Positions 11,196-23,795 are shown, counted from the first letter of the stretch. The stretch: 64,000 nt of DNA from Triatoma infestans (GCA_011037195.1 JAAEAF010003762.1:289584-353583), one strand, 5' to 3'. Notes: a model not told the origin generated them from the sequence alone. A program made the numbers and translations.

Positions 11196-11639
11196 AAGTC
11201 TGATACAGTCTGCACATACAACCATCAAGAAAACAACATCACCAACACTCTCTGCAAGTGAAAGTCTGTCATTCTCTAATGCTACCACATTCTTTCTGTG
11301 AAAATACTGTAAAGTCCTTGCAGTACTCAACAATATATTATGCAGTGTTAGTAAGTGTTCCTCATCTACTCTTCATTTTTCTCTATCCACCACACAAAAT
11401 AGACCACTATAAAAAGTAACTCTTAAACTGTACATTTGTTTTCACTTTTTAAAGTCAATTTAACAATAATTCTATATCCGAAAATAAGATATAATTTGCC
11501 TTATCTTAAATCGGATGTTTTAAAATCTTTTCGAAGGTAACGTTCCCAAAGGGTGGTCATTAAACTACATGCTCTTAGAGGTTACCGTACTTGTATTACC
11601 AGTTTTTAAATCTCTAAATAGTTTGAAAAAAACCCTAGG

Positions 11640-11875
11640 CGCAACAGCCGATGAAGGGCCAAGGCTTGCCAGACGGCGTTTTGAACAGGGGTAAGCACGC
11701 CGCAGTTCCCACGCCGTTTAGTTTCGGCCTTCGCTACCTGAGGGTGCAACTAATTGTACCTTCCCACTTTTTATCACGATGCTGGGTCAACACCGACTTT
11801 GCCCTCACGGGAATCGAATCCTGAACTGTCGCTCGAAAGGCGCTGGCCACTAGATCAACGCGTGAGGACCTAAAT
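11640..11875 (-). mobile_element. tRNA-derived SINE (second family), reverse strand
   Basis: On the reverse strand the head reads GCGTTGATCTAGTGGCCAGC (A box) and, about 25 bases on, GGATTCGATTCCCGTGAGG (B box), the two internal RNA polymerase III promoter elements of a tRNA. A ~150-bp body follows, with tggcaagccttggcccttca as a G+C-rich core, ending in ctagggtttttttc. It is much more G+C-rich than its surroundings. The body differs from the SINE at 40008, so this is a separate family. Confidence 0.75.
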
Positions 11876-14080
11876 AGTTTATGCCTGACAAAAAAGAAAG
11901 AAAATGTAATATTGATCGCGAAAGAAAAGTCAGTTTAGAACTCTCTCGCCACACTGGCCCACTTTTGTGGGCTAAATAAACCCCAAGCGGCTTATGTAAA
12001 ACTACCACTTTACTTTCCGGTCAAAGAAATAATTATTTCAGCCATTATAAGAAAATTAAGTGATAGAAATCGCTAATTACTGAAGAATTGTCGCTAAATA
12101 TAAAATCTGACAATCGCAAAGATCATCACTAATGGTCGGGAAATTATTTATTGCACAATGCACATAAAAAAAAAATCTGATCTAAATTTAACAATAAACA
12201 ATAAAAATAAACTATAGATGTATAGTTCATCATGTAAATCTGATAAATAAATCTATGAATGTGATGAATACTGCAGCGGATTTAATGAGTTTGTTAGGAG
12301 AGGGTACCAATAGAGCGAAGTAAATTAATTTAGATTTAGTTAAACAATGAATTCTAAACTGGACTGTATCGGATATAAATATTGGCGAAAACCTGATATT
12401 ATTTACTGAGCATTGTGGTGTACATATTGAAATTCAACTGCGGGCACAGACAGAGAGTAGTAGCTAATTGAATTTGTTCTTGTGAGCCCCCCCCCCGGGG
12501 CCCAAACAGTTCGCACATGTTCATAGTGAGCACATAGATTTAACAGCCATCCCTCTAGAGAGAATGTTCTACCGCACAATATGGCCTACGAGATTCACTC
12601 ATAAAACAGTGGCTATATACACACACACGCACCCCAGATTTTACACCATTGGTACTCTTAACTATTTCCTGCATCATTTACTTCGGACAAGTAAATGAAA
12701 GTTTTTATCGATGCACTTTGCACCTACATTGTTTCTAGTCTACTATAGATATTGCATTCCACATTGTCCATGATCGCTGCCCTATTTAGATCCCTGTCTT
12801 TTATCATGGTTCTCCAAGAAGTCTTTCCGAGAATCTAAGCTTGCACCGCCCAACGTTTCTTAAAGTCAGTCAGATGTCATAATATCCTTTCCTAATCGAT
12901 AAATGAATTAAGTTCATAATGTATCTGTGGTTATATCCACATCTTTCTCCGTGGCTAAATGATAGGAGGTTTCTACTTTTACATGTGCCATATTTTCTCT
13001 TAGTGGTAATAAATTTTCAAAATTGAGCTTTCACCGGAAATCCATATATTGAGATCTGTGACTGTGAATAAAAAATTGTTTTTAGCCAGAAACTGTAAAT
13101 ACGTGTGAACAAAATATATCAAAAACCGAAAAAATATGCAGGAAGGGAGTTGTAGTTTAAGATTGTCTTGAAATATTGTATTCAGGCGGTAGATAAGTTC
13201 AAGCCTTCTTCTTTCCCGGAGGGGATAAAAGCTTAGGTTCCGCACCGTTAGGCGCCAATAATAATAGGTTATTACCTGTTGGTAGAGAGACTGTCTAGCC
13301 TGTTGGTAGAGAGGCTGTTCGGCTTCTAGCAGCCCAATATAGTTCAGGAATAAAGGCACTGTCCAGTTTATTAATACCATCATTGCAGTGGATTAAAATA
13401 CAACTCATTATCAAAAAGGAAATCATCGTCATCATCATCACCAGGTCTCTCAACCACAGATGTAATATCGCTATGGTCCCAAATTTTTCGAATTTAAGTA
13501 TTTACCAGGAATGAATGTTTTGAAGATCCCTGGATACCCAAAATTCCTTTCTTCTACAGAAAAACAAATCTTAGAAATCCTAATCCAGGTAATCTGAAAG
13601 AAAACTGTCTGAACAATATCGGTTTATCGGAAATGCTATTTTCCTTTTTTTTTATTTTTTCTAAATTTACTTGTAAAAAGATTGCCAAGATTTTCTTAAC
13701 TTCATACTTACAATTGTTGATTAATTTTATAGGAGAAAGTGAAGAAAGTATACCGGAGAGATGTTTTGGTTTTTAATAGGGTGTGGTCTCTTGTAATTTA
13801 GAAAAATCTCCAATTAACTGTTCATTTTTGTAAATCTAATTATCCAATAAAATTAAACAAAAAGACCTGATTCATTTACATTATTATAAAATCTCATTTG
13901 AAAATTTCACTTCCAAGGGCAGTAAGATTGGTAGGGATAAAAAAACTAAAGATTATGGTCTACTGATAATAATCTTAGTAAAACATTAGGAGCGACTGAG
14001 ATAAAATGAGCCATTTATAGAGAGCTTACAGCACAAGACGCACTGCAAGAATGAGAGACACTTCCAAAGTATATATAGTA
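11876..14080. other. Long noncoding stretch
   Basis: A+T-rich, with a C/G homopolymer patch at 12488-12501. At 13275-13322 a 24-bp unit beginning cctgttggtagagagactgt is present twice in tandem. The 127-codon reverse frame at 13000-13383 shows no motif I recognise. Confidence 0.4.
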
Positions 14081-15134
14081 AAAGGGTTTTTGCTCCAAAA
14101 TGAAGGGTATTATATGTAATTTATACAGTAAACAATATCAAACTTCCAGAACTAAGCGCCAACAAGCGTGCCACCAGCACTATCTACTGGCTGCTTAGAA
14201 GGTGACTTCCAGCAGCCTGGTCCCTGGAGTAACCTTCTTCCTCTCTCAGTCATTTATCCATTCTCTTACCTGCTTATAGCCGATATATTTCCTATCTCAC
14301 TTTCTCTCTCAAGATGTATTACTGAAATTCTGGTGGAGATTTACTTAAAGGAATGGTGAAGAGTGGGGAATGGCAAAGACGTCATCACTGTGTTAAGAGA
14401 GATAAAGCCTCCAAACTTAAACCTTTACTTATTGTCTGAATTTCTAATAAAGTACTTTATTTTGAAAATCTATTTTATATACATATTTAGTCAGTATTTT
14501 AGGTTTCACAGATTTTTTTTATGACCTTCCTTCCTTTTGAATTTTTGGAAATTGGTTAATAATTAACTCCATTTTAATAAAAGTCAGACATTTCGATTAC
14601 GTTTACAATCATCTTCAGTGATTTAGTATGGAATATATAATTACATAATTATTTACATAGAGCACCCCATTCACTGGCTTTAACAGTTTCAATAATATTA
14701 TCTTTAATTAGTTTATGAATTTCAATTTCAACCTTCTCATTTAGAGAAAAAGCAACCACTCCAGCTTGACAGAAGGTCGGTGCATAATTTTGTTTTAATT
14801 TTAAATAAACTTTTTCCTTATTGTACCACTCTAATCAGTCTTGCGGAAAAGTTTCGGAAAACTCTGCATCCCGCATATATAGCAAAAACCCTACAGCTAC
14901 AAGGCAGTAATATTTACAAGGAGGATGTACCAATATATCAATCTCATTTCTAGGTTTGGGTGAACTGTCAAGACGGTTCATTCGAAAAGATTCAATTATT
15001 TACTGATATTTCTTAACGTCTGTGGGAACGGAACAATCCTTCCAAACCTATTCGAACAGGAAAGGGTAACTGCATATATATATATAAAGTGCAAACAGGA
15101 AAGTTCAAGAGCTACTTATGGGTTATATTTTTAA
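14081..15134. other. Noncoding stretch
   Basis: No supported gene, RNA or repeat beyond short A+T-rich tracts. A 63-codon frame at 14168-14359 is unrecognised. Confidence 0.4.
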
Positions 15135-15450
15135 GTGTACTATAAGTAAACAACAAGATCGTTGTGGTTGGTTCCCCAGAGCTGGAAAGCATCAGAGTTA
15201 TTTTCCGTGATAGGCTGCTTCTTTTTGTGGTCATCGATCGGTTTCGGACGTTCACCCATCGTTAGGATGTTTTGTCGAGTGGTAACATAGCTTCCAACTG
15301 TGTATATAATATAGATATACTGAGTGTATTAACTGAATTTGCTCTAAGCGAGTCTATGTTATCACACTGTTTTCACAAAAACACCTTGGGCAACGTTCGA
15401 AACTGGTCGATGACCACAAAAAGAAGCAGGCTATCAAGGAATAGATCTCT
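15135..15450. repeat. Fold-back element, arms 15203-15285 and 15355-15440
   Basis: The left arm, read in reverse, matches the right arm. Shared blocks are the gataggctgcttctttttgt end, tggtcatcgatcggtttcgg, acgttcaccc and gtggtaacatagc; on the right these appear as ttatcacactgttttcacaa through cgaaactggtcgatgaccac. The spacer is about 60-70 bp. The outer part (tgtggttggttccccagagc at 15160) recurs in inverted form at 46095-46125, so this is a family. The arms carry the CTAACGA-hairpin-GAAAC signature discussed in the findings. Confidence 0.75.
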
Positions 15451-17279
15451 GAAACAATCTTTTGTCGGTCTGTCGGTCGAACTCACTTTAGCCAATTTCT
15501 TACTAGCATTTATAGAGTAAATAATATGTTAAACGTGTAATATTAACAATGAGTTGATCCGATGCTTTCAATTATATTATTACAAAACTTAGATCCTATG
15601 TTTTGAAGAAACAATTTTTCAGACAGTCTTTCTAAAGGAAAAAACAGTGATCGATCATATTAGATCGATATTTTCGATAATAATGGTAAGGCTTTTGTAG
15701 CATACACTTTTAACCGAAAAGCTTTCCCTGTGAAAATGGCATAAAACTGACATTGGTAGGCTTTTCTAATAAATTTACATTTATATAATCATAAACTCAC
15801 ACATGCATTAAAGTTGAGTTGAATAGTACAGTATATTCTCTCTCTCTCACTCTCTCTCTCTCTCTCTCTGTCAGTATGAAAAGCAGTAGTTGGTTTTCTG
15901 GGAAAAGCCTGGTCCCAAAGCTTAATTGCAATATCACGTAGTTTAATGAAGTATACAGAAACACAATCTAAATACAGTAGAGGCTTACTACAGCTTCCAA
16001 AACCAGTAAATCATCAACAACCGCGTTTCTATTCATGGTGGCATTTTCAGAGAGGCGGCGGCAGGGCGGCACTATATACCTACGGCAGAGAGGAGGGCAG
16101 TAGACTTCAACATTCACTAAACATCTAGTGTATCTATTCTGATATTATAATAGATTATATATGTTCATGTATAAAATATGTAATAATAATTACATTTACA
16201 ATATGTATATATATATATAGATATATACCAGTTTACCATCATAATTATAATAATAAAATATTTAGGTCCAATGAGTGTCAGCAAAACTCTACATTACTAT
16301 TATCATATCTATAAATACAATAATATTAGTTACCTAACAAAAGTCTAAATTGTGTGACAGTTAACATTAACGCCTACTAAAGAGTTTAGGATATTTCAAG
16401 TTCCAGATTTTGCTGGTTTTAACCTGTGAGGAAAATGGTGGAAAGGGAAGCTGGTTGGCCCAATATTCTAATGCTACCCCTCCCCCGGCACGCTTTAATG
16501 CCTACTTTTCATCCCTGTGTAGAGAGGGGTTGTCCCCAAGGGCTCGTTCAGTTTATTTCCAATAACTAGATTTAGGCTCATGAATATCGAATATAAAGTT
16601 TTCTTTTTAAAGCAGACAAAATAATGAATAGGCTTACAATTTAGTAAGAAGAAAAATTATTTTCATTATAACTAAAGTTTATTTACACTTTTATTATATA
16701 ATATATAAACTTGAACGCTTATAATATATACACACAAAATAAACAGAAATAAAAGCGAGACTCTTCCAGATATTTAACACATTTATACAAATTTAATAGA
16801 TTTTTTTTTTGTATTTTATCATAAAATTAGAGTTCTATTAGAAAATCTAGCAAGGATGGCATTCTAGCGGTTAATTTATTTTGCCCAAAAAAAGTTCGTA
16901 TTGAACATTTACCAATTCAGAAATAATTACGAAATATGTGGAACATCAACGCAGGATTAACTTGCCCCAGGACGTGCAAGATTTGACGGAACTTGGCAAC
17001 TTTATGAGCTTGCAGGTTTGCAACGCCACAACACAATCAGATCTCGGAATGAGGCTTTTTAGAAAGTTATGTGTAATCCTAAGAATCGTTCACATTGCAG
17101 CAGATTTTTTTAGGAAGTAGTTGCGGACTGAAACTTTTCGCAGTGTTCGATTGCAGAATTGAGAAATGGAGTCAAATTTTCTTATCCTTGTTCTTCTTTG
17201 CCATTACTTCCTTACCACTTAAGCAGTGTGAAGTTTCCCTCTGACAACTTGCACCCTGTACATTACTATCGAAGCCAAA
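15451..17279. other. Noncoding; (CT)n at 15836-15870
   Basis: A+T-rich except 16440-16550, which has more G+C but no recognised content. The 60-codon frames at 15946 and 16938 match nothing I know. Confidence 0.4.
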
Positions 17280-17560
17280 TGCTTTCTCTTACTCCACTCT
17301 ATGTTCCGTTTTCTGAAGGCACATCTTACGCCAAATATCTCCCTCCCATCTATCATCATCTATTCCATTTTAATATCTGGTCTACACAATTTCTTCTTCC
17401 CTCCAACTGTGGTTCTCGCTAGCTCATGAGGAGCAGATGACCAAAGTATTGTAGCCTACGCTCTTCAATACTAACAGATTTGATATGTAAATTTCTTCCT
17501 CTCCTTCCTATTCTCACTTTTTGGATGGATACATCAGAGACCTCTTTGCCTCATGGCTGA
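17280..17560 (-). pseudogene. Possible C-terminal scrap of a LINE polymerase
   Basis: On the reverse strand one frame reads E-E-R-R-L-Q-Y-F-G-H-L-L-L-M-S followed by a stop, then E-G-R-R-N-C-V-D-Q-I-L-K-W. This resembles the R-W-F-G-H-V-x-R-M ... G-R-R/G-R-P ... W signature at the end of many non-LTR retrotransposon ORF2 proteins. The match is short and interrupted. There is no RT domain nearby. Confidence 0.4.
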
Positions 17561-20090
17561 TAATCTCCTTTGTTTTTTCAGAAAATCTATTATTTTCTCT
17601 TTTTTGCTTTGATCACCTAAGCAGAAGCAGCTAGGTTCGTTTTCGTAAAGACTATAATCGAGAAACTTTCTCCTGACGCAATCAAGAACACTATGGAAAA
17701 GATGAATTTTAAAAACTGCAATGTTTAAAAAGTTATCCTTATTTCTTAATAGAAGTACAAAAGTATTTTACAGCTTTGTTCGGAAGAAGTGCATCTTCCT
17801 GAAGTGTACTTCATTAGCACAACTTAAGAAGCGGAAAAAGAAGAAGTTTACTTAAGGAGAGCATCAAACCTGTTTAAAAAAACTATGTTAACTACTGGCA
17901 TACTTATAATATGGAGCTTTTTAATTAGCGTAATTAGCTTATAAAAACCGTAAAAAAAATAACTTCACTTTAAACAAAAATACTGTAAAAAGTACGAAAA
18001 ATTAAAAATGAAGATTGTTTCAAATTTATATACTTAATAGTAAACCATATTTTTTCTTTTGAAATACATTTAACTGGTGAAACTGTATCTTTTCTTTTAT
18101 AATGTACACATAAAATAAACAAACCTTAAACTGGCTTTTTAAAAAAAAGACTCAGTAAAGAACGTTATCTCTAATAAGTTAGCTCGTAAAGAGAATATAT
18201 TCGCACTTTCTTACTCTCAGAAGTGTTAAAAGATAGAAAGGTACTTTGTGAAAAAGTGGTAAGTAGAAAAAAAAGGGCAAAGACACGTGGATAAAAATAC
18301 CTGTTCACAAAGTAACATCAGCTAGCGTTGCGATGGTGGTGGTGGTGGGGGGGGCTTGTGTTCAAACATTTTAAAGTGGCTAATTTTTTTTCTTTCTTTC
18401 TTCATCTTGTTTTGGGAGTCTTCTGACAACACACTAGTGACGTCAAAAAGAAGGAAACCTGAGGCCCACAGCACTAGAGGTATTAGGTACATTTTATAGG
18501 TGCTTTAAACTTCTTATAGTGGCTCGTTAACACTTTTTTTTCTTTTTGCTCAAATACATTATTATAAATTATATAGTTTTAATGTAAAGTGTACATATAT
18601 ATTATATATATGAAAAGGAAAAGTAAAAAAGAGAGTGTAAGAGAAAGGAACTTATTAGTAACAACCACTCACTCACAACAACAACAACAACAACAACAAC
18701 ACATGCTCTGGAGACACATTATCTGGAAAATATACGTATATGATGTTTAGGAGTGTGGAAAGAGGGACACAAAAAATATATGGATGGAAGAAGAAGCAGT
18801 AGAAAAAGAGATGAAGGAGCTCGCGTAAAAAAGTCATTAAGTAGACTTGGCATCAGTACTTGGCGAACTAGGCCGACCAACAGTAACATAGCACGCCGTT
18901 GATGGTGTGGGGTTTACGAGTAGAGGTATCGCAACCTACTGGAGGCTGGTTGTAAGAGTGAGAGGTGAGCTGAGAGCCCGTTAATGTAGGTAGTAGCCCC
19001 GGTAGTGCTCTGCTGGGGGTGGGGTATAACACCTTCCCCACTCTCTCACTCACCGTGACTACTGGCTCCCTTCCCCACAGTTATAACACCCTCCAGGTGA
19101 CAAACACTTCATTATACAAGGCTCATTTGTTTGCAGGATTATAAATTTCAACGTACTCCCAACCTTTAGCCAGCAGAATGCCTTACTATTCTCTTCTCCT
19201 CTCAACAGCACACTCACAAGAACACAACACCAGGCCTTTCACTCCAAAAACATTTCTCCAAGCATGTTGGCCTGACTTTTAACTCACCAAACACACACAC
19301 ACACAAACACACACAACTATACACACATAGAACTCTCTTCTTTGAATTAAAGATGGCACTTACAAGGTAATATCCTCGCCATGCTGGAATCTCTTTATTC
19401 ACTTTTATTACTCCCTGTAATCCGCCTAAATACTTATATATGTGTAAATATCTCCATAACACATTAGTTAAACCTGACACCCGTATAAAATTTAATCCCA
19501 TCAGCGGACGAATCATTGAGAGAATAAAAGAAAAAGTTTGTGGATATAACAAGTAATCAAGTGCAATGGAATAAACAAACCTCTGTTGAGGAAATTCGCC
19601 ACTCCGGCGCCGATGATTTCAGGTTGCGCTGATAACAGCTGTTTTAAGCGCTAATATCGGTGCTTCGCGTACTCTTTCAGTTTCTTGACTCTTAACCTAT
19701 CTGACAAATCTACAGAATTAGCTACACCCATGAAAACCAAGAACTAAAGTGACCGAAAGTGTTTCTAGCTCTTACTTAGAAATAAATCGAAAAAACCTGC
19801 AAACTCAGGACTTAAGAAAGGAAAAAATATCGAAATTTGAAGAGTCAAGAAACAACATTTGAAGAAGTCTTAATCTATCAAGAAGAAAACAGCCATCAAG
19901 TATTCAAGAGCTTCCTGTTGTTGAGAAGACAATACAACTCTCAAATAAATACTCAAGAAACTGCTTACAACTAGCAATCAACAGTCTCTTCTCAACTCTC
20001 TTTTTCAGAAGTCAGAAAGAATTTTCATCAAAGTAGTACTAATCGACCGTCAGAATGAGCAAAATTCTAAATAGCCACATCGTTCTTCAA
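17561..20090. other. Noncoding; (CAA)n at 18675-18701 and a G+C-richer patch at 18840-19240
   Basis: A GGT/G-rich tract lies at 18328-18354. The 18840-19240 patch is the most G+C-rich unique DNA hereabouts but shows no convincing exon or promoter. Nothing else recognised. Confidence 0.4.
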
Positions 20091-20283
20091 GCTATATTAT
20101 CCTACTATCCAACGCTACCATTCTATATTATCCAACTACCCAACGCTACCATTCTATATTATCCAACTACCCAACGCTACCATTCTATATTATCCAACTA
20201 CCCAACGCTATCATTCTATATTATCTAACTACCCACCGCTACCATTCTATATTATCCAACTACCCAACGCTACCATTCTACAT
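20091..20283. repeat. 31-bp minisatellite, about 6 units
   Basis: The unit begins aacgctaccattctatatta and recurs at 20111, 20142, 20173, 20204, 20235 and 20266, exactly 31 bp apart. There are few substitutions (tactatcc, tatcattc, ctaactaccc) and the array ends by drifting into catcatcacc. Confidence 0.97.
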
Positions 20284-20459
20284 CATCACCAGCCAGCATC
20301 ATCACTCTTCGCTCAGACACTCAATATTTTCTCCTCACTAAAGATTGTTAAATATAAAATGTCAGTACTGAATGTATCATTGCAACAGCATTCACTGATT
20401 CACTGATTATTTTCTTTTAATACTCCAATCGTATCCAATATTCCAAGCTGATTTTTTAC

Positions 20460-20820
20460 TCAGGAAATTCATTTTTTGATTCTTTCAAGAAAAAAAAAAT
20501 GTCTTAATGGAATGAGCCTGTGTGAATGTAGATTTTGGTCAAAATTTATCAAACAAACTGCGACCTTATTGATCCCCACCCCCCGGGGATCGCGTTGTTC
20601 TCAAATACGGCTCCATCGATTTTCTTGAAATATTGCACTACACTACCAAGCTTATCACTTTTATTTGAAACATTTTTCCAGGCCAATTGATCTTTGGATG
20701 AGTTCTTGGAAAGAGAGTGCTGTACCAAGACGTTGGTATCATTGTTAGGATGACCATCTATACTTACTACTTTACGCTCATATAATGTGTAAATAATACA
20801 GTCCATTGGTAATTAAAATA
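20460..20820 (-). repeat. Family H fragment, reverse orientation
   Basis: The reverse strand contains aatgtttcaaataaaagtga, then ttcaagaaaatcgatggagc and a C/G-rich tract, in the order of the module consensus. Confidence 0.7.
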
Positions 20821-22324
20821 GGTGCTCCTAAGGGAAAGTCATTTGTCGAGAGTGTAACAATAAGAGCCAAGTTGAATAATTTAATAGAATTCTAAGTTAA
20901 AAAAAACAGATTAAAGGAAAGTGCCACTTTAATAAATGATCAAAAGATGTTCCAGATCGCTTCTAGGGAAAACCCAACGGACTCATGGACTCATACGTCA
21001 GACATAAACTTAGGTGTTGCAGCGAAGATAATAAAAGTTACGAAATTTAGAATTACAAAATTCTGTAGGCGTTCACAGACGCAGATCTTGATGTGTTTGG
21101 CAAATAATGAAGTGGGCAGTTCAGATTCTGAGAATTCCGTGCCTTTCTTACCCTCCACTTATTTTATTAATGGACTATACTATTTATACATTGCATGAGC
21201 CTAAACCGCAAGCTAGGGATCAACTATTCGAATAGTTTCAACGTTATTGTTTTTATTAAATTTTGTATTATTAAAAAAAAGAGTGAAATCATGATTAAAT
21301 TAATCGTTCAACTTTTGTTCAAAGTAAAACTTTTTATAGGCAAAAAATATAATGTAAGTTACAGGAAAATATAATGTAATTCGGGAGCAAAACCTGAAGT
21401 ATTACGGGTGGTTGGGGGGGGTTTACTAAATATAAAACCGGTTTTAATTAATGTCAACCATATATATGCTCGGGGACAGGATGTGATTGAATTATAACGG
21501 TAAAAAGGGAACAGAATAAAGAGAAATAGGGTTTTGCGCCCTTTTGAAAAATTATCCTCTCCTATTCCCCCCCCCGAAAATATAATTCCTGGAGTCAGAT
21601 ATATGAGAGGGTAGACCACCAGAAACACATACACTAAAAACTGCTACCCCACATGAACTTTACAAGCAATGAAGACTAGGAGAGTGGGTGTTAAAGTAGA
21701 GGTAGAGGCGCAAAAAGGAGGTACATGGTTGTCGGAAATATAGTGTATATATATGAAAGGGTGCGATACGAATGGGTAAGTGTATATGATATGAAGTATT
21801 CGTAAGAGTGTTATATACCAGGTGACATTTATAATGAAAAACTGTGTTTATGTGTATGTGTTTGTATTTCAAGGAAAAAAATAAAATAAATAAAGTACAT
21901 CAGAGAGCAGAGAGGTTTCTATGTTGGTTAATGGGGAGTAAGGTTATACTGCTTTGCCGAATGCTTTTAAATCTATCCCCCAACTTACTCTGTATTTTCA
22001 GCATGGAGGATTTTATGGATACAGTTTGCAAAATTCTTCCAAACATCACGTTTGGTTCCTCCAGCCAACTAGAAGTTGGGAACGTTTAAAGTTCATCAGA
22101 ATTTCCAACAAACACCGGATCAATAGTAGTAAATTAACCGTTGACAAATTAGTGAGACTTGGAAATTTGATGGCTTAGTTTTAGTGCTGTACCTTAGCCT
22201 CCTCTGCAACATTTCTACCAAATATATTATGTAAAATCATTGTTACAAAACAATGTTTAGTTTATAACTAAGTCAAACGATAATTAAATTTAGTCCTATT
22301 GTTACGGTACGCGGCCACTCCTTG
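20821..22324. other. Noncoding stretch
   Basis: Open frames of 70-90 codons occur at 20947, 21359, 21660 and 21844 but none carries a recognisable motif. No repeat was identified beyond short A-rich tracts. Confidence 0.35.
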
Positions 22325-22391
22325 AATTCAGTAGTTAGTAGTTTATTTTATTTTTTTTATGATGTTTAATGGGGAAAATTTATAAAGAAAA
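22325..22391 (+). repeat. 67-bp direct repeat, left copy
   Basis: attcagtagttagtagttta followed by tgatgtttaatggggaaaat recurs almost exactly at 23796-23862. The two copies bracket unique DNA and the family H element at 22814-23741. Confidence 0.9.
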
Positions 22392-22813
22392 ATGCGAAAG
22401 ATGAATGTACTGGAAAGAGAGATTCACGGAGAAAGGAAGGAAGTGGAATAGAATATACAGAATGAGAGTAAACGTAAGAAAATAACAAATGAGTGATATA
22501 ACATAATAATAATAAGTAAAGATAACAAAAAGTTGTTAGGTGTATAAACAGCAGTGCACAATAGAGTGACACGCGTGACGCGTGTGAAAGTGAGCTTGCA
22601 CACGGACAATAGTAGCCAGCCGGCTGTGGCGATAAGTAAAGCTCAGACTTTCTTGGTTTTCACCGGATTTTTTCCAATTTGGAAAACTCTTGCCTGCTTG
22701 TCCGTCAGCCGTCAGCAGCGGACATTCACCTGGAAGGGGATTGTGCAGACAGGCGATTTTTGGAGTCGAGCTACACCAGAAAAACACCTCATTACCAAAC
22801 AAAAGGAAAAATA
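22392..22813. other. Unrecognised sequence between the direct repeats
   Basis: The 22560-22760 part is more G+C-rich and has overlapping open frames on both strands. I recognise no motif and call no gene. A short palindrome, gacgcgtgacgcgtg, lies near 22567. Confidence 0.35.
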
Positions 22814-23741
22814 ATCTGGTGTGAAACACTCACACAACATTCTCTTACTCCTGTTGTCAAAATTATAATTGACAAATGATATAGTTTGTATACCAAATAT
22901 AACGAAATTCTGAAAAACTGACAAAACTTTTCAGTAAATGCGCACTTCCGGTTTACTAATTTTCTTAAAACTTGGAATTTTGGCCATCTATTTATTTCTA
23001 ATTAATTCTGTTTGGATAATAGAATTATATAATCAACTGTGACACCACTTTAAAGGAAGCTGTAACCCCACCCCTCCCTTAAAAGTACCCCCAAATGAAT
23101 TTCCCAGAGAAATGCATTTTATAAAAGATGTAGATCTTTGCATGTTTAGTTTATACAAGAAGTTTCAAGAATATCGGCCGAGCCATTTTTAAGAAAATCG
23201 CGAAAAAGTGAAAAAATTATTTAGTAAACTGTTAAAACAAACCCACTTCCGGTTATCCGATTTTTTTAAAACTCGGAATTTCAACATCATATTTAATTCT
23301 AATTAACATTATTTAGATGACAGTATTGTCTAATAAACTGAAATAGCAGTTAAGACGAAAACCTAACCCCCCTCCCCCATAACTGCCCTTAAATGAATTT
23401 TCCCAGAGAAAAGTTTCAAATAAAAGTTGTACTCTTTGTATGTGCAGTTGATACACGAAGTTTAAACAAAATCGTCGGAGCCATTTTTGAGAAAATCGCA
23501 AAAACGTAAAAAAAACAACTTGTACAGTGGCACTTCCGGTTGAGGAATTTTGACAGATAACGCACCGTTAGATCCCATGGTGATACCTAAACTTAATATC
23601 AAGTTTCAACTTTCTACGGTTTTTCGTTTTTAGCTATGCTGTTCAAATACACACACACACACACACACACACAGACTATTTGCTAAAAACCACTTTTTTG
23701 GACTCAGGGGACCTCAATACTTACTTGGAGTAAGAGAAAGT
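22814..23741 (+). mobile_element. Family H non-autonomous element, near-complete copy 2
   Basis: Same plan as the copy at 6800. The 5' terminus is atctggtgtgaaacactcac. The cacttccggtt module marks are at 22943, 23243 and 23531, giving periods of 300 and 288 bp. A CA microsatellite at 23649-23673 sits at the equivalent place, just after ttttagctatgctgttcaaa. The 3' end is ttggagtaagagaaagt. No coding capacity. The close correspondence of module number and microsatellite position in two distant copies shows that this is the family's structure and not chance. Confidence 0.8.
23649..23673. repeat. (AC)n microsatellite inside family H
   Basis: About 12 AC units at the fixed internal site of the element. 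Confidence 0.95.
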
Positions 23742-23795
23742 AAAAAGGAAGGGTGCACCCGTCAGTCAAGTGGAAGATATTTGCTAGCATATTAT

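Noticed and set aside
13000..13383. 127-codon reverse frame as a gene
   Set aside because: It runs through a small tandem duplication and A+T-rich DNA, and no domain is visible.
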